Part shown: in pieces, positions 51,627-63,305 of the stretch
How the letters are laid out: each line of letters starts with the position of its first letter
Numbering within the stretch: the stretch's first letter is position 1
Source of the DNA: Chromobotia macracanthus
Lineage: Eukaryota > Chordata > Actinopteri > Cypriniformes > Botiidae
NCBI GenBank assembly: GCA_036877525.1
Contig: JAZGTH010000008.1
Span: 4,460,501-4,524,500, forward strand
Length of the DNA: 64,000 nt
Reading direction: 5' to 3'
Translations under genes and position numbers: made by a program
The notes under the pieces: generated by a model
Told to the model about the DNA's origin: nothing
Database searches by the model: none
The model's input: only the letters and a program-made list of their open reading frames with translations

Positions 51627-53168
51627 TCAGTGGCAGATCTTCTCTGTCATTTCTTTCTGTAACAATAGAAAAGACACAAAAAATCCTCTTGTATTACCTT
51701 CCCCCAACATTGACATTGATCTATAGCTGTAATGAAAACACATCTTTCTCACCAGAGGCTCCAGCTCTGAATGGTCAATGAGGGTGAATTCAGAAATGAA
51801 GTAATAGTAGTGTTTGTAGCAGGTGTTGATATGAGCTTCAGCCCCCATACTGCAGATGATGTCAAAGTGATGAATGTACACGTGTACAAACACCCGAAAC
51901 AACCGGCTCAGGATCTTCTTGCACACTTGCTGAAAGTTCTTAGGAAAAGGGACTCCTACAAATAGAAGAAAACATGTGTCACCCTTGTATCACACCGTAT
52001 TAATACATATTTAAAAATGTTTATAATTTTATTTCATGATAGAACTCAACTGCTGTCAGTAAGTAGTACTGATTTTTGTAAGTAGTACTGATTTTATTAC
52101 TTATATTTTATTTTACTTATATTTTCTTTACAAAGCTGTACAAAGCTGTGTCTATCTACCATTTCCTGGCTCCACAAATTATACAGCAGTTGTTGTAAAA
52201 CTGTGAGTTGATTTTAAAACCTATAAACATTCCTGATGCTATACATAGTGTTGTGAATTAATCTTTCTATAAATTTTGTTACTAATTGTCACTAATTTCC
52301 TATCATTTGCATGGTGACATGCTTTTTCACTGATATTACTATGACGGCCTTTCTTACTATTACTACGTTGATTAAATATTTTACTGCAGGACTGAAAGAG
52401 CTTAGACAAAAACCATATGAGTTCTGTGATTTCCAGTTTCCAAGGTTGTGTAACAGACACTAGATGCTAGAGGCTATCGTCTTTAGCTTCCTTGTTAGCG
52501 TGCATGACTCCCAGGCTGATCTGGTCACCAGTTTGAATCCCGCTCAGAGTGGGTGGAGCAGAACTATTTGCATTGGTGCCATGACCCAGATGGGAGTGAG
52601 GTTTAGGAAGAACGTGTAACGGAAATACATCAGATTATCAAAGTAAAATGGGTTGTGTACAGCATTTTATGTTGACTTGTTCTTGTTAGAGCAGCATTAT
52701 CAACACAATCCAACATGTGAATCTAAGTACACATTTTAGACTTCACACACCTACTCTTGTAGGAAAGATGTTCTCGTTGTTGATAAGTGATTCAATCCAG
52801 TTCATCAGAAGGTTCATGTATATAAGAGCAGGCAACTTGGTGGGCTTCTTGTATTGATCCCCATCCTGCCACCTGTATTCATAACGTGGTCCACCAGACA
52901 TGATGGGACAGGTCTTCTCAGTACAGAACTCGCTGACTGTTCCATAGATGAGGTTGATACGATTGAAGAAATCCACAACATGCACAGCTATCCAGTCATT
53001 AATGTTCTCCCCTTCTGGCAGTTGCACAACTTTCCTGAGGTCCAGGCCCGATTTCAGTGAAGCTTGGGCTCTTTTGTACAGCTCAAAGCGTTGTGTTCCA
53101 GGTTCAAATCGCTTTCGAGGCCGAAATGTTTTATCTTTGCTGAAAACCTGCCCTAAGCAAAGAGCCAT
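51627..53168 (-). CDS. mob3c: MOB kinase activator 3C
   Basis: Mob1/phocein-family adaptor, related to regulators of the Hippo/NDR kinases; MOB3 members bind MST-type kinases. Minus-strand exons: 53168-52751, 51955-51753, 51656-51627; phase kept, 216 residues, the same length as human MOB3C. The family fold is evident: FEPGTQRFELYKRAQASL, DWIAVHVVDFFNRINLIYG, the metal-binding Cys pair CTEKTCPIMSGGPRYEYRW, and the matching histidines in VFVHVYIHHFD and NTCYKH. MOB3C over MOB3A/B is indicated by MALCLGQVF, GENINDW, FPTRVGVPFPKNFQQVC and the C-terminal KEMTEKICH. Start: the ATG seven bases after an acceptor at 53176-53178. The upstream untranslated exon is not located. Confidence 0.96.
52465..52625 (+). 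mobile_element. tRNA-derived SINE in a mob3c intron
   Basis: The head gttagcgtgcatgactccca and the B-box-like agtttgaatcccgctcagag are tRNA-like. They are followed by ggtgccatgacccagatggg and agtgaggttta, a body common in teleost SINEs. It is antisense to the gene. No family name is assigned with certainty. Confidence 0.65.
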
Positions 53169-53178
53169 TGCTGATCTG

Positions 53179-54485
53179 AGGAGGGTGACGGAGGAGTTAG
53201 CTACCTGTCAGGATCTGGATTGTCCTCAGTCCCAACAAATGGGGAAGTTTCTAGGGAGCAAAATAAATAAATAAACAATGCCTTAGAACAATAATCCTAA
53301 ACCAATAAACCAATGCAGGACTGTTAGGTTAACCTTCTAATGGCCTAAGCAGCACCAAAAGTGCTGCTGTGCAGAACAAAACAAAACATTTAAAAGCATG
53401 ACAACTATGTGCCTTTTGCGTAAGCATTTAAATATCTGTAGAGTCTTGTCAGGACAAGACTCTAAGGAGACACCACATCCCATCTCCAAAAGTTGAACCA
53501 GATTTAGAATTTAGAAATTTAGCAATAATAATTAAACTCATGTGACTTTAAAACTGTGTAGAAGAAATTGATCACTCATGCTTGTGATTTCCAAAACTGA
53601 CTAATCAGGAACATAGTTGATTATGCTTCAGATATTCTTTAGATTCTGCATTAGTATTATAGGTGTTCCATTTGTTTTGTGACAACACTGATGATTTTTT
53701 CATCTGTGTTGAGTTTGTTATGATTGAGTTTATGTATACCATGTAATCTGCCACAACCCTGACACTTTATCACCTTGCAAAATTATATGGGTATCCATTT
53801 AGAGAACACCATGGGGATTATTGTGTTGGGGTTATGTGCAATTAAAATCTGTAAATGGATTTGACATTTTCTATTGCAGACCGAAAATGTCAATGGGTTG
53901 GAAGGTCTATCATCATATACAGCAAACTAAATTAAAGAGAGAAATTACAGTAAATGACATTTATGATAATATCCGTAACACACAGACAACAGGACAATTT
54001 TTGGGATAATTGTTTCATTAATAACCAAGATGCAAAAAGGGTTGTATTTTCTTCTGTAAGTTCTTCTGTTCTTTCTGAAAGTTTATTGCTATTGATTGGG
54101 TAATAAAACATTGATGCAGAAGTGGACAAAGAAACAATGTAAACATACCATTCATATGATTTCCCCTTCCCTTTCTATACTCTTACTTTACCTTTCAAAA
54201 AAATCTTTATATTTTATCTACACCACCATTTTCCTGTGTTTGTTCTAAATGGCTGAAATTAGATAAATCTGGTTTCAGAATGTCTCTTTAGCTCTACAAT
54301 CAAATCTTGTCTCCCTGTATTCCTGGCAGCATATCTGTGAGTCCACCCTCTCTTTGTTTCTTTGATAAGTCTTGTTGTTTTTTCCCTCTTTCTCACTCCT
54401 TCCATATAGTAAATCTAAGAGATGTGGTTACTAGAGAACTGAACAGCCTTGCTAAATCACTAAATTCTTTACCTCATAGTCCCTA
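53179..54485. other. Upstream flank of mob3c, no gene seen
   Basis: AT-rich sequence that may contain an untranslated mob3c exon; none is evident. A donor-like site at 53204 is only about 29 bases from the coding-exon acceptor, too short for an intron. Confidence 0.5.
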
Positions 54486-54736
54486 CACTGTAAAAAAACT
54501 TTGCTGCCTTAAATTTTTAAGTTTAATCAATTTGGTTGCACAAGTCATTTCAACGTACTCTTTGTAATCTTGACTGGTGTGGAGTTGAGGTAACTTAGAA
54601 GAAATAGTTGGGAAATTGCTTAACCTATTTTTTTCAAGTTATACCAGTCAGGATTTAAAATATTTCGTTGAAATTACTTGTATATCCAAGTTGATTAAAC
54701 TTAAAAATTTAATGCAGCAAAGTTTTTTTTACAGTG
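54486..54736. mobile_element. Palindromic MITE, 251 bp, TA-flanked
   Basis: The left end CACTGTAAAAAAACTTTGCT and the right end form long inverted repeats covering about 70 bp each: both arms carry taaatttttaagtttaatca and a central tcatttcaacg/cgttgaaatta pair. TA dinucleotides flank both ends (54484-54485, 54737-54738). It is non-coding and nonautonomous; the class (Tc1/mariner-like) is inferred from the TA target. Confidence 0.8.
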
Positions 54737-54738
54737 TA

Positions 54739-57700
54739 TGAAGACATTTAATATATATTTTACAGTAACCTTTTAGGAGTTTCTAGCATTTGCTACAGTA
54801 ACTGATGTGTTTTGAGTCCAGTTTATCACTAATCTCCACTATAAGTTTTGATTTGCACATTTTTATGAAACCTGTTTATGCTCTTTAAACTATTAATTTA
54901 TGAATTGTTCAAAATCTAAACATGATCCTGCAAAAAATCTAGCAAAAGTGCTTATTCCTCTTATGTTAAAAGGATTAAAATACAGACATAATCATCACTC
55001 AATAATAGCCCACTCATAAACCACAGCGAGTTGTAACGGTTAGCTTTAAATGTGCAATGAATGCTTGATGAAGGGATCAGTATAGTACAGAGGAGTTTTT
55101 TGTCCACCCCCCCCCCAGTCACGTCAAACTCTGCATGTCTGATCACGCTTTCTTTGAGCAACAACGTCACATGAGATCCAACGTTACTGCTTAAAATATG
55201 CAACGTGAAAGATAAGTACCATCTCATAAATAAGAGATGACAAAAAAAGTAAAAGGTGTGAATGAAAGGCAGAGTTTGTCCCTACTGTACCTGGCTTTAG
55301 TCCCACTGAAGACACTTGAAAAGAATTGACCTCAAAAGAATTCTTCTCTCCTCCAAGAGGGTAAAGTGTAAATCCAAATTATTCTTTGAAGACCCTTTCT
55401 CTTTCCTATTCATCAGCCAAAGTTACTGTAATAAAAATCTTTCAAGACTACAGCAAGATCAAAACAACAAGTAGCAAACTTATGTGGCTTCCTTTCCTCT
55501 AAATGATGTCATATCCTGATTTTGTCTGGTAGGCCTGTTGTCTGTTTTTGTGTGTCTGTGTGTGCGTGTCATTTCGGTGTCGGGCAGTATGAAGTTAAAA
55601 GGGAAGATTTCATTGGTGGTGGGAGGAGCAGTAGTCTGTTAAGTCCAGCCCTACATCAAGCCACATCCATGGCCCTGCCCAGGGCCACACCCCCTTTAAA
55701 CTCCATTGTGTTTAGACTTCAGTATGAGTATAAACTTGAAACAAGAGGATAGTTTCCTTGAGTCTGAAGTGCTTGGATTCATAGGCCAAGCTTTTTTCCA
55801 GTCATATTTCCTTTCCTCTCAGACCACAAAAAGTGTGTTTATATGATTTAAAACATATTTTCCACCGTAAAATTTGTGCTACAAACTATTATTTACTTAA
55901 AATTATTTACTTAATTTACTTAACATTAAATTTAGTTATAATACATTTAAAAATATGTTAAAAAGTTTGTTCCAAAGAAATGTTTGACAAAATTAATTTC
56001 CAGAGACATTAATATTCGTTTGCCAGTTATTTTTAAATAAAAAAGCTAAACAACTTAAAAATGATGAAAAACGAAATAATGAAAAACAACATCTAAATCT
56101 TACAGACAGCTCTTTGTCCAAAAACAAAATTCCCATTTTTCTACTGCAATTACTATTACTGACCACTAGATGGAAATATTTAGTTTACTAAATATTGACA
56201 ACAGCACAATAAATAGAGACTGTCTATAATTTGAAATATAAATTGTAAAATAAAGAGCAACCCGAGAGTTATATGTTACCTCCTGTGTCATGGGGAGAAA
56301 GATACTACCTGTCAGAGTCAATTTATTCCAAATATGCTTTTAATATTTAAATTATATGAACTGATTTTAGGCTCTGTATGAAATATAAAATAACAAGAAC
56401 TACACTTGTACCTGTGTCTAGAGTGTGTCAGTCTCTCTCTAACATATTGCAATCATGTTGATGTTCAAAACCACAACCACTCCCTGCATACCCTAAAATT
56501 ATTGCGTGGACTAGCATTTTCTATTTGCTATTTCTGTCCTCCAGAGCTCTTCAACAGCCTCATATGTTTCTGATTAGAAGTCAGTTACTATGCATCTGTT
56601 CTTGATGATTCCATTTTCTATATCACTGTGAAAGACTTGGGCACTATTTGTTTGTCTTTCCTCTCATCTGTACCTATACGATGTCTATCTTGCGTCTGTT
56701 ACAATACTATGTGTGTGTTTTACTTGAAAGGCCACCATAAGGCCAATAACTCTTTTCAAAGCTTTTCTGTGTATGTGACATGGGTTAAAGGTTAATTTCT
56801 GTTGTGATGCAAAGAATCCTAATCTGGTTGTGCCATATTGGATGATTTATGGCCTGAAACCGAATGGTTTTAGTTGGTTGCTCAGTACATCTCTGTTATA
56901 CTCATGTTATATTACATTCCACCTAAATATGTGTTTAAAAGGTTGAATGTATGCACAGTGTACATACATTATATATATATATATATGTTACTGATGTTCC
57001 TTCCGAGTTTAACAAAGTTTATTGTTCACCACTGAATATGAACAAGTATGCCCTAGAAATACTATTATATTTATGGTGGATTTATACATTGGTGGTTTAA
57101 ATATTGTGGATCTAAAATAATGTGTTTACTGAACTGAATTAAAATGGTAAATGCCTCGTATAAATATAAAAAGAAAATGTGGAAAACCTGAGGACGATTT
57201 TTTCTTGCATTGTCTTGCAATATTTTTACTGTTTTCAGTTGCATACCACAAACCCCGCACAACGGTAATCCTCAAGAATGTTTAACAACGCCTTAAGGAT
57301 AGAAAAAGATGAACAAAACAGATAGACAGATACATAGATAGATAGTCAGACAGACAGACAGACAGTTAGCTATATACATGTAAATACATAAATTAACATA
57401 CAATACACACAAAAACAAGCCTACTATAGGCAAGTATTGACTACACTATTTATATATAAATATATATCATATAAATAGTGTACAATGTACTATAGGCCTA
57501 AATAAATAACACATTTAGGTAAAACAATCTTAAGCTGAGCATTGGTGAAGGGAGATGCCGCGTTCATCACTTATGTCTGTGTTTCAAATCGTATTACTAG
57601 ACAGCGTACTTGGAAGAGCGCCACTCAGACAGCGCTTATGACTGAACACACCTATGATGCCCTGCAATTCAGTCTAAACAGGCAGCTCATTAGGTTTATA

Positions 57701-57740
57701 GCACAGCCCTATGACCGCCCACCTCGAGCTCTGTCAGAGG
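54739..57740. other. Intergenic, no gene seen
   Basis: AT-rich, with a poly-C run near 55109-55117, a GC-richer patch at 55520-55740 and a short AT repeat near 56972-56986. The frame at 55522-55752 is not recognisable. Nothing coding is supported. Confidence 0.55.
57319..57365. repeat. GATA/GACA microsatellite
   Basis: Mixed gata and gaca tetranucleotide units, e.g. gatagatagtcagacagaca. Confidence 0.85.
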
Positions 57741-57753
57741 GGTGGGTCGAGCC

Positions 57754-57890
57754 TACAAAAGATTTGATAGTTAGGAAAGAAGTGCACTAGATTTTCAGGA
57801 ACACTGCAGGGCAGCTGCAGCACACATTCCCACCAGAAGAGCTGTGAACGAGGCCCTGCGTCCTCATTTCACAGGTTTGTCAGAGGTATG
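57754..57890 (+). promoter_or_regulatory. Candidate promoter and first exon of a gene to the right
   Basis: A TATA-like tacaaaag (about 57753) preceded by a GC-box-like ggggtgggt, then a GC-richer segment ending in a donor-like GTCAGAG|GTATGT near 57884. No coding frame is convincing. It may be an untranslated exon of a gene beyond 64 kb or of mob3c's neighbourhood. Confidence 0.25.
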
Positions 57891-58275
57891 TATTAAAAAG
57901 GAAGGAATGATTTGCTGAAAGTGTAGACAATGAACGCTGTAGTTTCTTTTTTGCTTGCTCTTCCTCTTCAACGGAGCTTTGAGAGTTTCTCTGTACGGCG
58001 ATCCACGCAGTTAGACGAAGCTGGAGTATTTGACATATTTGCATTAACGAGACGTTTCCGATTAAGTTAAAACAAGTTTGATCATCACATATCTCATAAC
58101 AAGACATCGTTAAACATTTCACGTTTCTGTATTAGATGAAAAGCACCCAAGAAGTTTTGTTAACAGTGAACTCATTCATTCGCTTTACGCTCGACTGATC
58201 ATTTAAAAGCAAGACCTTTAGGTTTACACGTGGCTTTACGCAAAAATGTGACATTTTGAATGAAGTACAGAAACG

Positions 58276-58444
58276 TTGGCTCTTCTCCGCCTCTGTAAAG
58301 CCGCGATTGGTTTGATCGCTGCTCACGGTCCTTTTGTTTCCTGTCTCCAGTTCAGTTGTGTCGCAACAAGTCGAGATCTGACGGAGACAACAGGTTTAAA
58401 AGATCGGACGATACCCGAGATCACGAACACAGGAACCTGTACAG
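58276..58444 (+). other. Candidate untranslated 5' exon with strong donor
   Basis: A CpG-containing block (ccgcgattgg, gtcgagatctgacggaga, gatcggacgatacccgagat) ends at an almost ideal donor, GTACAG|GTGAGT, near 58444. An inverted CCAAT (gattgg) lies at its 5' side. The composition contrasts with the AT-rich flanks, as expected of a first exon and promoter of a plus-strand gene continuing right. Confidence 0.4.
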
Positions 58445-58499
58445 GTGAGTGTGTGTTATGAACCGCCCTCCGGCCCATCCATTAGTTATGAATTCATCA

Positions 58500-59997
58500 C
58501 TTTTTTTAGTCCCTCCTTCCAGTCCTCTTTAGGGTACTTGTGTCAGACTGTTGTGATAGACTGTTGTCATATGGGAAAACACACTTTTGGTTTTGTTTAT
58601 TTTTGTTTGGTTTGTTGACTGTGTTGTGTGACTTTATTTATAATGCATATTATAGTTCTATTATGTAGTACAGTTCTATTATATAATATAGTTCTGGTCT
58701 TTACTCTAGACATTTGTGAGATGCTGTCTTTGAGAAATCTTTGACCTCTGTCAAAGGCATGTGAAGGACATCTCCCCCAGTAACGTTTCCAATGAAAGCA
58801 TTAGAAGTTTGTTTACCTACGTTTATGGTACAAACTCAAGCCTTTACATAGAAAAAGCGTAAGAAAAGGTCTTTTACAGGGAAAGGGCTGCTGTGCATCC
58901 TAATGCTGACTACTTCGTAATATTTGTTGTATGAAAACAGTTTTTCTAAAAGTTAAGTTTATAGTAGCATGACTCAGATTTATTGATAGTAAATCAGTCA
59001 CTGAAAATATTTTTATCAAACCAAAAGAAAGAGAGACATCTTTGCTTTTAGCATGTTGAAAGATTCTTTGTGTTTCAAGTGTTTCAGAATTTTTTTCTAA
59101 TAGATCTGTTAGTTTCCAGCAAAAGAGCTAATGTCCCTTTAAATGTCTATATATATATCCCTTATGGGCTGTCCACTGTCATTATATAAGATGTCAATGA
59201 ACAGTAGTACATACTAATCAAGTTTTACTTGATAGTCTGCACATCTATACAGTGTCAATTTTAATATAGTTTCAATGCATATGGAATGTTATGACAAAGC
59301 CTTTTTGAAATGTGCCGTTTGCTATTTGTTAGGACAATAAAGGAAAGTTCATTGCTTCCCTAATCTCTGTGTACTGCTGGAATGTACTTTTAAAGTGATA
59401 TGCAGTAATTTGCACATTATTGAACTCTTATTTTCTGTTGTTTGTATGTACAGCGGGGTACAGAATTTTATATTGCAAGCAAAATTTTTTTTAAATATAT
59501 CATCTTTTAATATGCTGCCTCTAGTTAATTCATGCCATCCCATAGATGACTTGTGTCACAAAACAGACTTTAAATTTTATTCACTGTGATATTTTATGTT
59601 AGGTATTCAACATTAAGGGCATTGCCAGCTGCAGATCATTCATTTCAAATAATAGACAAACAAACCAAAATTACCAGTGAACAAATATCTGATACCGAAA
59701 TGCAATCGCCACAATGTTTTGTGGTAAGTATTTAAGAAGGAGGCGATAAGAATGTTTGTGGCATGTGTAATCCTTTGATGTGTACCGTTGCTAACTTCAC
59801 ACTTCTGCCTTACTGCATCAAACAGTCACATTGTAGTTTCAATGTCAATCATTCTGCAACAGAGGCCGTTTCATACCTGGCTTTCACTCATTCCTCGCAT
59901 AACACAATACAACTCTTACTTAAGGTGACAGCCCTTAATTCTTTTCCTTAACAATTTTGTTACCTCTCTACTTCAGTACCCATGCAGACAGCTGATG

Positions 59998-60034
<37 letters not shown>

Positions 60035-61060
60035 TATAACATATAATATATAACGCACAAACATCTAATATAAAATGTACTACAATAATATATTACAGTA
60101 TACATAAAATGCTGTACTGGCTGACTGCTATTACAATAGCTTTACAATATACAATACAATATTTACGTTTGCATTACATTTTTTTATTTTCCAGACAAAG
60201 AGGGCAGTTAACATTTTGTCATAAGGTCTTCAAGGACAGAAACACTTGTTTTTTGTTTAGGTCTTTTGCTATACCATACTATATAAACCAGATTGGCAAC
60301 TCTATGGCTTTCTAAGATTATGTAAAATGGCTTGGTTTGTTTTCATTTACACCCTGTGGAGGTGTAATGCACTGATTGTAGTCTTCAGTGACATGATGAA
60401 TGGTCTTAAGGTTTTGAGGTTTAGGAGGTATGTCAGGGTCTGTGTGTCTGACTGGTTGGTTTTAGGGTTATTCTGGGTCAATTATGAAGTTTATGAGGAA
60501 AAGTTTGTGTTCAACCACAGTAATGGAGAAATACCTGTTTGCAAGTATATGTTCATTCCTGACACTGTCAAGCTTACTTTTCTGTGAGGTGTTTATTGAA
60601 ACAATACCTGCTGTCTTTTGCTTCATGCATAAATGTCTCCTAAATGCCAAGATTAGACAGTATTTTTGTGTCCTTTGTATCATTCAGGGGTTGTCATGGT
60701 TCCACAGTGCATTGTTATTAAGTGAAAGCAGGGAGTTTGTGAAATGTGAGAATCCCTTCTGTTCCCACCCCAGTTCTTTCTGGATTGACTCTTAACACAC
60801 CAAAGAACTCAATTTGAGAATGAGTCAGAGTATTCATGACCATAGATTTTTTTTTTCTTTTGGTATGATATGGAAGTTGTAGGCACAATTCTGGGGTGTT
60901 GCGGGGGGGTTGCCAGGGAGTTGCTATGACAGTGTGTTCTGTGGAGTTGTAGAGGGTTGCTTACTGGTTCAAATTAAAAGAGCCTCTCCCAAGACTGGTC
61001 CCTAAATATCAGTTACATATGTAAAATGTATATTTTTCTGTTTGAATGATTCATGGCCCA
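58500..61060. other. Intergenic or long first intron, no gene seen
   Basis: AT-rich throughout. Frames at 60327-60795 overlap on both strands and show no family resemblance. Confidence 0.5.
60001..60030. repeat. (CA)15 microsatellite
   Basis: An uninterrupted CA run, followed by an AT-rich tail. Confidence 0.95.
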
Positions 61061-61079
61061 TACAAACAGTGCAATTTAC

Positions 61080-61330
61080 TTCGGCCCAGGCCTGAGTCTG
61101 TGAGTTTGGAAAATTTTCACACCTAATCTATGGGGAGCCGGACGAGGCTTTATTGACTGCTTATTGAATGGGTGAGAGAGCTAAGCATGTATAAACATGC
61201 TTTTTGCCATATAAGCCGTCAGGCCTTTAAGAGTAGTTTTGCCAATGGGGGCTGCATTTATTAGTGTCCACCTCCCTCAGTTCACAGCTGTAATTTCCTT
61301 AAACAACACCATCTGACCAGCACAGTGCCC
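61080..61330. promoter_or_regulatory. Possible conserved regulatory block
   Basis: A compositionally balanced, repeat-free stretch in AT-rich surroundings containing ttcacacct (T-box-like), ctaatct (Otx/Pitx-like), tttattg (Hox/Fox-like) and ccatataag (CArG-like, one end mismatch). Such clusters are typical of developmental enhancers, but single motifs are common by chance. Confidence 0.2.
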
Positions 61331-63267
61331 TGTTAACCAGCACACATGCTGTCACTTTTCTTAAAGCCCTACCTCAACACCCTCTTGTATTTATAAAAAC
61401 ACACCCATACACGCTCATACTCACTCCAGTTCATTTTTTATGTCTCATAGTTCTCCTGCTTTCTTGTGTCAGAATCAGTTTAACATTTTTTTTATGTTCT
61501 TGAGGGAAAGTCTGTGGAATTCATTAGAGCATAGTAAAATGCAAATGGAAATTAGAGTAATACAGCTAGTAAGAAAAGCATAAGTTAGGCAAAATAGTAT
61601 TATAAATAGACACAAGGGATGGGGGTGAGTAGAATTAACAGATTCTGTGTGGGAGTGGCTATGGCTGTTTGAACCAATGAAGTTCAATTATAAACACCCC
61701 CTCACCAGAGCAGAGCTCTCCCACATGCACAAAGAAAACATTTTGTTAATGAATACTCCCAACTTTCCATTTAGACAGTGAGCTGATGAGTGGAAGGCTC
61801 TATACTGCTTGTGCTGTGTAGATGAATGTGGCTGGAGGAGTGAACTGTATCACTACAAGGCGAAGTGTATGCCTCTCAAGATGTCAAAAGGAATTTACAT
61901 ATAAAACTTGCCATTTACTGTCAATAATAAAGCCAAAACTCTGCAGCAATAGAAACGTGAGTAAGGCCTTTTTTGTCAGGCCTATCAAATTTTTTGTAAA
62001 GTCTTAACTGGCTGGAATGAGAATGATTTCCGTCTCGCATGTCGTGACTGAATCGGCTCTTGCTTCATTTGTTTGAAGAAGAGCTGTACTGTCCTGTTCC
62101 TCTCGTAGATCTAGTATCTGATAGTAATTTTAGGGATTGTTTTGTTCAGAAGAATGAAACTGAATAACTTTGTGTTTGCCTTTGTAAGATCTGGGAGTGT
62201 ATGGAAAATCATTTCATTAATATTCAGAGCTTTCTGGAGAATGGGAACACCTGTCTTTCAAGTGCTATCCATACCTGCTACTTTTTACCTGCTTCTTCGC
62301 CCAAATTTAATAATGGCTTTAGCTAACAATTTTGTTGTATGCAGAGCTGTACAATGACAATAAAGGCTTTTCTATTCAATTACAGTGTAGAACTCTTAGC
62401 TACATCTAACACATCTCATCATATTTAAATCTGTTCCAAAGATTTTCCCCCAAAATCACAAAAAATGTTACCTGGGGATGCTGTTTGTCAATATAATGTG
62501 TCTCTCCGTCCATGCATATGTCAGAGGCTGCATCCGAGTGTGTGCTCATGTTTGCGTGCCACTTACAGTAGATGTAAAAGAGGTTAATAAGAAATGAGGA
62601 CGAATCTAAAAAAGAGAGCGTGAATTAAATGTTTAACCTGATTGCTCTGATGTGACCTAGTTCAGTTTCACAGCAGCTTGTATTAAAACCGTCAGCACAG
62701 ACAATGAAGGTTCCTCGTCCCTTAAAGAATTTTTGACATCTTGAACATTTACAGGGAACTAATATTGAAACGTCACATTTAGCTGCCAGGATGTGGGTGG
62801 TTAAATTCCATCTTCTGTGTAAACATCTCTCCTCTCTCATCAGTGTTTGACTCCTGTTTCTGGTACTTGAAGAAAGCTTTAATCACAGCAAAATGTCAAA
62901 AATGTAAAGGATGGAGATTGTTTCTTGTATGGCTTGTTTGGGCAGCAGGAGGTGTCGATTTGATGAGAGCATGCTCTTGCGAACAGGCTCGCTTTCTTTA
63001 TAACCATTTCTTTTATTTACACAGACACGCTTTTACTATCTGAATGGAGATGTACAATAGACTTGTTTTTATATAAAGCTAACTATAACATTTCAGGCTA
63101 ATCCTAACCCACACCCTAACCCTACCCATAGTGGAAAACATTTGCATTGTTAGAATAATAAAAATATATAAATTTGTGAATAATTTTCCAAATAATGACA
63201 TCACCATCTGTCCCCAAAACTTTCTTCCCCAGATTTACCTCACTTTGAGGACTTTTTTGCTAAGTTT

Positions 63268-63305
<38 letters not shown>

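Noticed and set aside
53176..53205. Apparent intron directly upstream of the mob3c coding exon (donor at 53204)
   Set aside because: It would be under 30 bases, too short to splice in vertebrates.
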